A stretch of 64,000 nt of DNA from NCBI GenBank assembly GCA_903955385.1, contig CAJBNH010000122.1, positions 1 to 64,000 of the forward strand. The letters are read 5' to 3'. How positions within the stretch are numbered: position 1 is the stretch's first letter; each line of letters starts with the position of its first letter. A model generated the notes under the pieces. The model worked only from the letters and a program-made list of their open reading frames with translations, was not told the origin of the DNA and ran no database searches. Shown in pieces: positions 37,101 through 44,553 of the stretch. The DNA is from an uncultured Myxococcales bacterium (GTDB lineage Bacteria; Myxococcota_A; UBA9042). Both the position numbers and the translations under genes were made by a program.

Positions 37101-38533
37101 TTCAGCCGGGGCAGCTCGCGGCTGTAGAGCGCGCCGTCCACCGTGCGTTGCAGGTCCACATCCGCATCGACCGCGACGTCCACGTCGAACATCGGTTGCG
37201 TCAAGGGGTTCAGGCTCACCCGCACCGCGGCGCCGACTTCACCCGACAGCTTGCCGTCCAGCGCTTGCGGAATCAGCCCTTGCAGCGCCACGCCCTCGCT
37301 GCGCAGCATCGCCCCGGGAGCTACGTCGCGCACCGTCAGCCGCCCCGACACCACGTGCTGGTCCGGCAGTTCGAAGCGGTAGTCGAGCCGCGGCGAGTGC
37401 AGCTCGCCGCCGTAAGCCCGCACCGCGACATCGGTTGCCGCGACCCGCACGATGGCACCGCCGGGACCGCCCGCCTCGACCTTGACGCGCCCCGACACCG
37501 CCTGGGTCTGGAAACCCGCGACTTTGCCCCAGCCGCGCACGTCGCCTTCCGCGCTGAAGCCCGTCAGTAGGTCGACGCGGAAGTCCGCCTTCATCCACGC
37601 CTTCATATCGAACGACGGTCCCAGCAGCGGTCCCAGGAACGTCGAGCGCGACGATGACGCCAGCTCGGCGCCCGTGCCCAGCACCACCACGTCCGGGTCC
37701 AGCTCGACCGACACGCGCGCGTCGGCCAACGCCGTGTCGGGCAGGCGCGGCGAGTACCACGGCGCGGCGACGGGCTGCACGACATGCAGGTCCTGGGTGA
37801 CGATGCGGTGCAGATCGCCGTCCACCGGTCCCGACCAGGCCGTGCCGGGCGGCAGTTGCGGCAGCCCGCGCATCGCCGACGGCAGCACCTCGACCTCGCC
37901 CACCCGCAGCCAGTCCACGTGCCAGGCGACGTGGGGGTCGGCATTCGGGAAGGTCTCGAGCTCGAAGCGGCCGCGCAGGTCCCCCTGTGCCACACGAATG
38001 CGGACGGCCGGAATGTCCATGAAATACGAGGTGTCGCGCGCGTCCACCCGGTCGATGTCCAGCCGAAAGCGACCGCTGGGGTCGGGCTTGGGCGGCTCGT
38101 CCAGGTCGACGAACGCCTGAACCAGCCGAAAGCGACCCAACGCATCGGGCACCAGCCGCACGTCTGCGCCCACCGCCCGCACCCGGTTCAGCCGCAGCGC
38201 GAAGCCCGGCTTGCCCTCCAGCAGATCGTCGATCATGGGCAGCCACGCCAGGTTGGCCTCGACCTCGCGGGCCGCGATCACCTGCTCGCCGTCGGGCGCA
38301 GAGATCTTGACCCCGGCCAGCCGCACGTTGCCCGGAGTCGGTCCCCACTGCACGGTGCGCACGCTGAAACTGCCGGGCAGCACGCCGGTCAGCACCTGAC
38401 TCAGCAGGCCGGCGGAAGACGGCGAATTCACTGCGAAGTAGACGAACAGGCCGAACGCCAGCAGGCCCATCGCGGCCTGGATGGTCGCGACGTAGGCAAA
38501 GCTCGCCCACCTGCGCAGTCGGCTCCGCGTCAT
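34106..38533 (-). CDS. tamB: Translocation and assembly module protein TamB-like (AsmA-like, DUF490)
   Basis: This 1475-residue protein has a single N-terminal membrane anchor (about residues 17-35) and a very long beta-rich periplasmic region with weak repeats, typical of bridge-like lipid-transfer AsmA/TamB proteins. The C-terminal DUF490/TamB region is visible from about residue 1190 (GTLGDMRIYDRARVTEGSG, then IRFSSNQGDSPADVQYLIATG and VSKRLGKAIVMAARV). The E. coli protein is 1259 residues. The tamA start overlaps its stop. A promoter with a 14-base palindrome lies just upstream, so tamBA appears to be a two-gene operon. Confidence 0.9.
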   Translation of the reverse strand: MTRSRLRRWASFAYVATIQAAMGLLAFGLFVYFAVNSPSSAGLLSQVLTGVLPGSFSVRTVQWGPTPGNVRLAGVKISAPDGEQVIAAREVEANLAWLPMIDDLLEGKPGFALRLNRVRAVGADVRLVPDALGRFRLVQAFVDLDEPPKPDPSGRFRLDIDRVDARDTSYFMDIPAVRIRVAQGDLRGRFELETFPNADPHVAWHVDWLRVGEVEVLPSAMRGLPQLPPGTAWSGPVDGDLHRIVTQDLHVVQPVAAPWYSPRLPDTALADARVSVELDPDVVVLGTGAELASSSRSTFLGPLLGPSFDMKAWMKADFRVDLLTGFSAEGDVRGWGKVAGFQTQAVSGRVKVEAGGPGGAIVRVAATDVAVRAYGGELHSPRLDYRFELPDQHVVSGRLTVRDVAPGAMLRSEGVALQGLIPQALDGKLSGEVGAAVRVSLNPLTQPMFDVDVAVDADVDLQRTVDGALYSRELPRLNLRGGVAIGMGPGRGPIVRVNEVVVHTAQTRGPDGASEQHEWLRADGQVDFGAGDTHMSLSAHIPELADVLGPLGIPDVSGMVDLRAADVVGTMERPEVVGEVTARNIRAYGQLVTRAGMKLRLRSGQLSIDGIAIDSPVARVRGSASVQLFGRTLSEAPRQRLLEVRDISVARLDLGQALRRAGIPGIGGFVTVDEGALRLDLNNPKRSIKLSAHLVADDLTAGGETFPRAEARVAMTGTTLSVPEATVQIDAANTARATAEIDLGRRRFDVALDLPMVDVAGFANITRRGLPLQGRVGANIRVAGEQDHLEVQADLRTRGLSYQAIDLGDADLSIRKEADGPAVLTSQKFFRRFKLLEDSQATFHHQTVEQIALHVGTDGPLDPFALLGIERPAGTSVRLESEVTALLDLRPGQPLYRVTVHLPAGGALVDVGVGLPPLRNAGATEIEVLPSGITLGSTFLDLGRHPLELCGELAFADAAVGKPMSLLVFLAGTLDVPRVGPLVELLSALDLRLDILSDPVVAADPRSSCLQSARVGKGRLRVEGPLDDLRVQGAVQTRASRITPRRFGDVQLAAGARVQVASGAGGRMTLTIPREQPLSGTLDDGRFSSWGQAVLVDGAPQSVDLTLQGADLPVNAPKEYRLALSPDLKFRGTHLDDPVERSMLLSGRVHVTEGSYFRSFDTLASVVGGVRERQVETYSQPITQTMPWLQEVVLDLAIEGEDFELTSRFPLGKTDVIADYDLKLRGTLGDMRIYDRARVTEGSGSQITYAINKLVFEVKRGTLDFNGDPTRPYLDLVLEADIAVPTSSTGRRTASGLGQDLTTDTSQTEEIVTVTVQISGFWSDDSKNFDIRFSSNQGDSPADVQYLIATGRRRGDQAPGDLVINTDLLFGEFAAQSIERLLRPLGVFDALALNLDPTSGAVTAEVSKRLGKAIVMAARVETGTRQNYQGSFSFRISDRLSLNGLWRREEFSQTQQTTNRQDVYESKLRYKVPLD

Positions 38534-38623
38534 CCACCGCCCCCGATGGCCCCACAGCGGACGCCAGACGAGGCGAAGATCCGCTGTGTTTTCAGTAGGT
38601 CATGTGGGGGTGGGACGAACGAC

Positions 38624-38637
38624 GGACGCATGCGTCC
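38624..38637. repeat. 14-bp palindrome near the tamBA transcription start
   Basis: GGACGCATGCGTCC is a perfect palindrome immediately downstream of the predicted -10 box. Its position fits an operator. The related palindrome GGACGTGCACGTCC lies at 17346-17359. No regulator is assigned. Confidence 0.45.
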
Positions 38638-38667
38638 AGTGTAGCCCCGCGCCGGATCTCGCGCCAA
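38638..38667 (-). promoter_or_regulatory. Promoter of tamB-tamA
   Basis: On the minus strand TTGGCG (38662-38667), an 18-base spacer and TACACT (38638-38643) are seen, about 105 bases upstream of the tamB ATG. Confidence 0.5.
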
Positions 38668-38741
38668 ATTCCGGGGTGTTTCGCGTACGCGCGCGAGGGG
38701 GGCTTGGGCGCTTCGGTCGGGAGTGGCGCGGGAGCGGTCCG

Positions 38742-40610
38742 CTAACCGATGGGCATGCAGAACTGAATTCCGTAGCACTTGATGCACAACCCGTTGCATC
38801 CCGGGCAGGTGTACTGCGGCGGCGGCTGGGTGACCACGCACTTGCCAGCGGCGGTGCACTTGCCGGCAATCGGATCGCTCTTGCACAGGTCGGTCTCGAT
38901 CTCGGTCATGCACGTCTCGTTCGGCTTGGGAAAGCATGATCCGGCCGAGCAAACGCCCATCGGACACTCGACGGCCGTCGACACGCACGGCCCCGTGTTG
39001 TTCGTGTACACGCAACCGCCCGCAACCTGTGGGTTGCAACTGTCCGAAGTGCACGCATTGCCGTCATTGCACGCCTTCTGCTTGCCGGGCAGGCACTTGC
39101 CGGCCGAGCAGGTATCGCCCTCAGTGCACGCATTGCCGTCGTCGCAGGGGCTGGTGCCGTTGATATGCACGCAGCTGCCGGCCTGACACACGTCGTCGGT
39201 GCAGGGCTTGCCGTCTTCCTGGCACTTCAAGCCGTCGGCCATGGGGTGGATGCACTGGCCGTTGTTGCAGATGTCGGCCGTGCAGGGCTTGGAATCGTCG
39301 GGACACGCGCCGCCGTCGACAGCCGGTGGGTGCGCGCACTTGCCCGACTGGCAGATGTCCTGGGTGCAGGCGTTGCCGTCGTTGGTACACACGGCGTCCG
39401 AGGCGGGGGTGTGGGTGCAGCCGGTAAAGGGGTCACAAGCGTCGGTGGTGCAGGGGTCGTTGTCGTCGCAGGGAAGGGCGTTGCCGCCAAAGCACTTGCC
39501 CGAGACGCAGCCGTCGGTTTGCGTGCAGATGCTGCCGTCGTTGCAGGGGGTTCCGCTGAGTTCGACCTGCTTGCACGAGCCATCGGTGTTGCAGATGCCG
39601 TTGGTGCAGGGGTCGCCGTCCTCGCACAGGTTGTTGTCGGTCGCGCCGTCGCAGTTGTCGTCCAGGCCGTTGCAGGTCTCAGGCTTGGCATCCGGCGCGT
39701 CGCACACTGCCACACCGTCGTTGCAGGCGATCAGCTTGCCCTTGCACTCGCCAAACTCATTCTTCTTGGTGCACGAGGCGCTGACATCGAAATCGTCGGT
39801 CTTGCCATTGCAGTTGTTGTCCTTGGCGTCGCAGATTTCTTCTTCCGGAATCGGGGCGCTGCAGGCGGACAGACCCTCCATCGTGCAAAGGCGCTCGCCG
39901 GTGCAGGCGCCAATCGGATTCTTGTTGGTGCAGGCGGTCTTCAGCCCCATGATCTTGGCGTTCAGGCTGCAGCTGCAGATGCCGGCGCCCTTGGCCCGCA
40001 TGCACTGCCACGCGTTGTAGCCCGTGATCGGGTCGGTCATCGCGCCGCACTCGTAGTTCTCGGGGCACTGTGGGTCCATCGGGTCGCAGTCGGCGCCGCA
40101 GTAGTTGCCCAGCGGACCGTAGGGCACGCACAAGTTGCCCGTCTCACCGGGACCGTTGCAGGGCGCGTTCTCGAAGCAGGGGTCGCACAGGCGCTTGAAC
40201 CGGGGCACGCAGATGTACAGCGCGTCGCCGCCGCCCAGCGTCTGCTCCAGGCACTTGTAGCCGATGGGGCAGGTCGAGTCGCAGACCTTGCTGCACACCT
40301 TGCCCTCGGCCGAGTCGATGCAGATGCCGCTGTCGCAGTCGACCTCGCTTTTGCACGGGGCGCCGAAGCTGCCGGGGGCGGGGGCGGTGTCTTCGGGGGG
40401 CGAGGTCTCGGTCTCTTCGTTGATGACGTCGAACAAGGACGAGTCGAACTCGAACAGGTCCGGGTCCGAGGCCAGGGCATCCCCGGATGCCGACTCGGAA
40501 TTGTCCGAGCATCCAATCGCGGCGACCGCGATGAGCAAAACGGGCCATCCTCGAAGCTTGGTACAGGAACCTATGCGGTCCGCCAAGTTGCGCGCCGTCT
40601 CGAACGCCAT
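38742..40610 (-). CDS. Cys-rich lipoprotein with MopE-like and DGxxCT repeats, function unknown
   Basis: This 622-residue exported protein has a lipoprotein signal (lipobox AIGC) and an acidic linker. A Cys-rich domain follows, then two MopE-like metal-binding motifs (DAKDNNCNGKTDD and NGLDDNCDGATDN). About seven repeats of roughly 40 residues come next, with a DGNxCTxDxCxxGxCxH pattern (DGNACTQDICQSGKCAH, DGKPCTDDVCQAGSCVH). Ca2+-binding and disulphide-stabilised adhesin-like architecture is inferred; the pattern is frequent in Myxococcota. The ATG at 40610 follows GGGGGAGA and gives a clean signal peptide. It lies upstream of tamBA on the same strand but has its own promoter. Confidence 0.87.
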   Translation of the reverse strand: MAFETARNLADRIGSCTKLRGWPVLLIAVAAIGCSDNSESASGDALASDPDLFEFDSSLFDVINEETETSPPEDTAPAPGSFGAPCKSEVDCDSGICIDSAEGKVCSKVCDSTCPIGYKCLEQTLGGGDALYICVPRFKRLCDPCFENAPCNGPGETGNLCVPYGPLGNYCGADCDPMDPQCPENYECGAMTDPITGYNAWQCMRAKGAGICSCSLNAKIMGLKTACTNKNPIGACTGERLCTMEGLSACSAPIPEEEICDAKDNNCNGKTDDFDVSASCTKKNEFGECKGKLIACNDGVAVCDAPDAKPETCNGLDDNCDGATDNNLCEDGDPCTNGICNTDGSCKQVELSGTPCNDGSICTQTDGCVSGKCFGGNALPCDDNDPCTTDACDPFTGCTHTPASDAVCTNDGNACTQDICQSGKCAHPPAVDGGACPDDSKPCTADICNNGQCIHPMADGLKCQEDGKPCTDDVCQAGSCVHINGTSPCDDGNACTEGDTCSAGKCLPGKQKACNDGNACTSDSCNPQVAGGCVYTNNTGPCVSTAVECPMGVCSAGSCFPKPNETCMTEIETDLCKSDPIAGKCTAAGKCVVTQPPPQYTCPGCNGLCIKCYGIQFCMPIG

Positions 40611-40684
40611 GCTGTCTCTCCCCCCTGCAGCGCAACCTCCCTCCCGAGCCATGGCGGGGCGGGAAAGCGCTTCAGCAGCCAGCC

Positions 40685-40714
40685 AGTATAGCCGCCCGCC
40701 GGACGCGCCAGCAA
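40685..40714 (-). promoter_or_regulatory. Promoter of the second Cys-rich lipoprotein gene
   Basis: On the minus strand TTGCTG (40709-40714), an 18-base spacer and TATACT (40685-40690) lie about 75 bases upstream of the ATG. The -10 box is close to consensus. Confidence 0.6.
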
Positions 40715-40750
40715 TCGAAGGCTGTGAGAATCGCTGTAGGTTGGGGGCCT

Positions 40751-41611
40751 TCAGCCCTCTGCCTTGTCGCCAAAGTCGAGGCTGGAGGTGCGATGCAGCT
40801 GCGAAAGGACGGCGCAGGCCTCGATGGGACGCAGACCCGAGGCGGCAATCACGTCGCCAAGGGTACGCTCACCGTCCAGCAACCCGGCAACGGCGGCGAC
40901 CTTGTCGAACTCAAAGTAACTGTTGGGCATCCCATGTTCCGGGCGCAGCAGGGTCGCCGTGCGCGTGAACGGGCCGAACGAGCTTTCGTAATAGTCGACC
41001 AGACGGTCTTCGTTGTGCGTCAGGAAGGCTTCGGCCTGCTGTGACACCGGGGCGACGGTCAGCATGCGCTCGAGCGAGATGAGCGCGCCCTCGCGATCGC
41101 CCAGAGCGAACAGCACGCCAATGTCTTCGTACAGCACCTGGGCCATGTACGACGGCATCACCGACTGCTTCGACCGAATCTTGCGCCGGATGTCGGGGCC
41201 GTGCAGCACGATCGTCTCGGCTGAGGCCATCTGCTCGCGAGGACGGGTGCCTGCTGCGACAAAGGCGGCGACGGTATCGACTTGCTCGACGTCCGACAAT
41301 TCGTCGACCGACAGCTCGATCGGAACGTCGTCGGCCAACAGGTCGCTTTCGTCGATCAGGGTGGCGGGCACCGTGTCGGCGCCGCCCTCTTCCAGCGCCC
41401 GCAGCAGATCGTCCAGCCGCTCGAGTGAGGCGAGCATCTGCCGCACGCGCTCGTCCACCTCGAGGCCCAGCACGGCGTAACGGCGCGCGGACGCCCAGCC
41501 GGAAGCATCAGCGGCGGCGAGCGGGTCGCGCGGAACGTCGGGGTCGATGGCAAACGACGGGATCAAGGCGCCTTCCACGGGGGCTTGGGGCAGCGTGGAC
41601 CTGACGTTCAC
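40751..41611 (-). CDS. Hypothetical protein with C-terminal winged-helix-like segment
   Basis: This 286-residue cytoplasmic-looking protein has no signal peptide or membrane segment. A tetratricopeptide-like pair (VLYEDIGVLFALGDREGALI) precedes a C-terminal segment, LLDGERTLGDVIAASGLRPI, resembling the helical repeat of DUF4388/PATAN-type regulators common in Myxococcota. That likeness is weak. The GTG at 41611 is chosen because a clear promoter lies about 20 bases upstream, leaving only a short leader and no obvious Shine-Dalgarno site. It is divergent from the pseudouridine synthase gene. Confidence 0.7.
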   Translation of the reverse strand: MNVRSTLPQAPVEGALIPSFAIDPDVPRDPLAAADASGWASARRYAVLGLEVDERVRQMLASLERLDDLLRALEEGGADTVPATLIDESDLLADDVPIELSVDELSDVEQVDTVAAFVAAGTRPREQMASAETIVLHGPDIRRKIRSKQSVMPSYMAQVLYEDIGVLFALGDREGALISLERMLTVAPVSQQAEAFLTHNEDRLVDYYESSFGPFTRTATLLRPEHGMPNSYFEFDKVAAVAGLLDGERTLGDVIAASGLRPIEACAVLSQLHRTSSLDFGDKAEG

Positions 41612-41630
41612 GGCCGCAGAATCGAAGCAG

Positions 41631-41658
41631 ACTATACGCGAACGGATTTGGGTCGCAA
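41631..41658 (-). promoter_or_regulatory. Promoter of the hypothetical gene at 40751-41611
   Basis: On the minus strand TTGCGA (41653-41658), a 16-base spacer and TATAGT (41631-41636) are seen. Transcription would start only about 10-14 bases before the GTG. Confidence 0.6.
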
Positions 41659-41702
41659 GGAAGCTGGCGCGGAGCGCATTTGCACCCGTTGCAGCCACAC
41701 GC

Positions 41703-41731
41703 TTGCCGCCACCCGTAGCGCAGGCTACACC
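41703..41731 (+). promoter_or_regulatory. Promoter of the S4-domain pseudouridine synthase gene
   Basis: TTGCCG (41703-41708), a 17-base spacer and TACACC (41726-41731) lie about 33 bases upstream of the ATG. Confidence 0.5.
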
Positions 41732-41764
41732 TTGCCGCGCCGTTCGCCACGCCCGGAGCGCCCG

Positions 41765-42781
41765 ATGTCCCGACCGCACCCAGAAGAGCGCCGTATTCTC
41801 GTCGATCCCGAATTGGTCGGCGTTCGGCTGGACGTTGCGGTGCAGCGCGCCATGGCCTGGAGTCGGTCGGCCAGCCAGCACGCGATCGAGGACGGCGCGG
41901 TCTACGTCGACGACCACCGGTGTCGCGTGCCAGCGCAGCTGCTGACGGCTGGCCAGACGATCCGCGTGCTGCCGGCAGCGCCCGACCGGACCCAGGTCGG
42001 TGGCGGGCGCCTTCGCGTCGTGCACGAGGACCGGGCGCTGCTGGTCGTCGACAAACCGGCCGGATTGCCGACCCAGCCGCCGCCGCGCGGGGGCGACGCG
42101 CTGAGCCTGCGCGTGCAGAAGTATCTGGAACGCAAGGGAACGCTGCGGGCGGGAGAAGTGCATCGCCTCGACCGCGACGCGTCTGGCCTTGTGGTTTACG
42201 GGCGGTCGCGCTCGGCGACGGCTTCTCTGGCGGAGCAGTTCCGCCAACACACGGCCGGTCGGCACTACCTGGCGATCGTGCGGACGGCGCTACCGGTGCT
42301 GCCCCAGGTGATCGACGAGCCGCTGGCCGAGCTGGGACCCGGGCGCATGACGCTGGACCCGACCGGGATGCCGGCGCGGACGTTTGTGCTGCCGCTGGCG
42401 TTCGACCCGAAGCGCAACGCCGCGCTGGTGCTGTGTGCGCTGGACACGGGCCGAACCCATCAGGTTCGCGTGCATCTGGCGTTTGCCGTGGGACCGATCG
42501 CGGGCGACGTGATGTATGGCGACATGCCCTCCCAGAGCCAGCCGCCCCCCGGCCTCGACGACGTGGGTGAAGCGGCGGAGTCCTCGGGGCCCGGACGAAT
42601 CGCCTTGCATGGCAGCGTGTTGTCGCTGGATCACCCCGACGGCGGTCAGCCGCGGACCTGGGTGGCGGCACCGGGCGACGACTTCTGGGCGCTCGTGCCG
42701 GGGGCCGTGCTGCCGTTGCCGGACGGTTGGGCCGAGCTGGACCCTCGCCACGGGCTTGCGAATGAGGCGGCGACGGCCTAG
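41765..42781 (+). CDS. RluA/RluD-family pseudouridine synthase with S4 domain
   Basis: This 338-residue enzyme has an N-terminal S4 RNA-binding domain (about residues 10-75) and a catalytic domain with HRLDRDASG, VVDKPAGLPTQP and GRTHQVRVHLAF. The S4 plus catalytic layout is like RluD/RluC, which modify 23S rRNA; the exact site is not predictable here. The active-site Asp is conserved. The ATG at 41765 is preceded by GGAG. It is the second RluA paralogue in the window, and the methylmalonyl-CoA mutase gene follows 42 bases downstream. Confidence 0.9.
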   Translation: MSRPHPEERRILVDPELVGVRLDVAVQRAMAWSRSASQHAIEDGAVYVDDHRCRVPAQLLTAGQTIRVLPAAPDRTQVGGGRLRVVHEDRALLVVDKPAGLPTQPPPRGGDALSLRVQKYLERKGTLRAGEVHRLDRDASGLVVYGRSRSATASLAEQFRQHTAGRHYLAIVRTALPVLPQVIDEPLAELGPGRMTLDPTGMPARTFVLPLAFDPKRNAALVLCALDTGRTHQVRVHLAFAVGPIAGDVMYGDMPSQSQPPPGLDDVGEAAESSGPGRIALHGSVLSLDHPDGGQPRTWVAAPGDDFWALVPGAVLPLPDGWAELDPRHGLANEAATA

Positions 42782-42823
42782 AAACCGCACGCAGCGGGGG
42801 CCGCGCGAAAGGAGAACGGGTAG

Positions 42824-44500
42824 ATGGCGAACGGACACGACAACGAGACTCAGGTAGCCGGGCAGAAGTGGCAGCAGACGGTGCTGGCGGCGGCGACGCG
42901 CAAGCCACTGCGCAAGGAGCGTTTCCTGCGCTCGACGGCTGAGACGGTCGAGGCGCTGTATGCTCCGGTCGGCGACGTAGATGCGGCGAAGTACCTGCGC
43001 GACGTGGGCTTTCCCGGTCAGTTCCCATTCACCCGCGGCGTGCAGGCGACGATGTACCGCGGTCGACTGTGGACCATGCGGCAGTACGCGGGGTTCGGGA
43101 CGGCGAAGGAGTCGAACGAGCGCTACCGCTACCTGCTGGACCGCGGGCAGACCGGCCTGTCGGTGGCCTTCGACCTGCCGACCCAGATGGGCTACGACCC
43201 CGACGACCCGATGGCGCAGGGCGAGGTGGGGCGCGTGGGCGTTTCGGTCGCAAGCATCGAGGACATGTCGACGCTGATGGACGGCATCCCGCTGGACAAG
43301 GTGTCGGTGTCGATGACGATCAACTCGACCGCCAGCACGCTGCTGGCCTTTCTGGTGGCCGTTGCCAAGCAGAACGGGGTCGCGTCGCAGGCGCTGCGGG
43401 GGACGGTGCAGAACGACATCCTCAAGGAGTACATGGCGCGCGGCACGTGGATCTACCCGCCGCGGCCGTCGATGCGGCTGATCACCGACATGTTCGCGTG
43501 GTGCGCGTCGAACGTGCCGCAGTGGAACACGATCTCGGTCAGCGGCTACCACGTGCGCGAGGCGGGGTGCGACGCCGCGCAGGAGATCGCGTTTACGCTG
43601 GGCGACGGCATCGCGTACGTCGACGCTGCGGTGAAGGCGGGGCTGGACGTCGACTCGTTTGCCGAGCGGATCTCGTTCTTCTTCAACGGCCACAACAACT
43701 TCTTGGAGGAGGTGGCCAAGTTCCGCGCCGCGCGCCGCATGTGGGCCCGCATCATGCGCGAGCGCTTCGGCGCCCAGAAGGACGAGAGCTGCAAGCTGCG
43801 CTTTCACACCCAGACCGGCGGTTCGACGCTGACGGCGCAGCAGCCCGACAACAACATCGTGCGCGTCACCGTGCAGGCGCTTGCGGCGGTGCTGGGCGGG
43901 ACCCAGAGTCTGCACACCAATAGCCGCGACGAGGCGCTGGGACTGCCCACCGAAGCGGCGGCGCAGATCGCCTTGCGCACCCAGCAGATCCTTGCGGCAG
44001 AGTCGGGCGTGGCAGATGTCGTCGACGCGCTGGCGGGTTCGTACGTGGTCGAAGCGTGGACGGACGAGCTGGAGCGCAAGGCCCAGAACTACCTGACGCG
44101 CATCGATGAACTGGGCGGCATGGTGGCGGCCATCGAAAAGGGCTATCCGCAGCGCGAGATTCAGGACAGCGCCTACCGCACCCAAGTCGCCATCGAGTCG
44201 GCCGAGCAGGTCATCGTGGGCGTCAACCAGTACCGCAACGCAGTCGAGCCTCCGGTGCCGGTGCTGCAGATCAATCCCGCGGTGGAACGCGATCAGGTCG
44301 AGCGGATCCGGGCCCTGCGGCTGAAGCGGGATCAAGCGGCCACCGACGCTGCACTGCGGTCGTTGGGCGATGCGGCGGCGGGATCCGACAACTTGATGCC
44401 GGCCATCGTTCACGCGGTGCAAAATCAGGCGACAATGGGAGAAATCGGCCATACCCTTCGGCGCGTCTTTGGTCGCCACGAGGAAGTGTTGGTCGTTTGA
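42824..44500 (+). CDS. Methylmalonyl-CoA mutase, catalytic (large) subunit without B12 domain
   Basis: This 558-residue TIM-barrel enzyme interconverts methylmalonyl-CoA and succinyl-CoA by a radical mechanism. Residues equivalent to Tyr89, Arg207 and His244 of the Propionibacterium enzyme are seen: Tyr88 in [13 protein letters not shown], Arg206 in [10 protein letters not shown], His243 in SGYHVREAG. The Tyr/Arg pair marks methylmalonyl rather than isobutyryl substrates (Phe and Gln there). The protein stops after the barrel and lacks the B12-binding DxHxxG domain, so a separate cobalamin-binding subunit must be encoded outside this window. AAAGGAG lies nine bases before the ATG. Confidence 0.93.
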   Translation: MANGHDNETQVAGQKWQQTVLAAATRKPLRKERFLRSTAETVEALYAPVGDVDAAKYLRDVGFPGQFPFTRGVQATMYRGRLWTMRQYAGFGTAKESNERYRYLLDRGQTGLSVAFDLPTQMGYDPDDPMAQGEVGRVGVSVASIEDMSTLMDGIPLDKVSVSMTINSTASTLLAFLVAVAKQNGVASQALRGTVQNDILKEYMARGTWIYPPRPSMRLITDMFAWCASNVPQWNTISVSGYHVREAGCDAAQEIAFTLGDGIAYVDAAVKAGLDVDSFAERISFFFNGHNNFLEEVAKFRAARRMWARIMRERFGAQKDESCKLRFHTQTGGSTLTAQQPDNNIVRVTVQALAAVLGGTQSLHTNSRDEALGLPTEAAAQIALRTQQILAAESGVADVVDALAGSYVVEAWTDELERKAQNYLTRIDELGGMVAAIEKGYPQREIQDSAYRTQVAIESAEQVIVGVNQYRNAVEPPVPVLQINPAVERDQVERIRALRLKRDQAATDAALRSLGDAAAGSDNLMPAIVHAVQNQATMGEIGHTLRRVFGRHEEVLVV

Positions 44501-44553
44501 GGCCGCTGCGTCCCCCCGCAGCTCGCCCTGCTGGCGTCTTGCGGGAGGAACAA

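Noticed and set aside
35699-37570. Plus-strand open frame of 623 codons opposite tamB
   Set aside because: Same reason: tamB has clear domain evidence, the opposite frame has none.
39165-40691. Plus-strand open frame of 508 codons opposite the Cys-rich lipoprotein
   Set aside because: Gly/Ala/Val-rich complement of Cys/Asp codons; no start signal and no domain.
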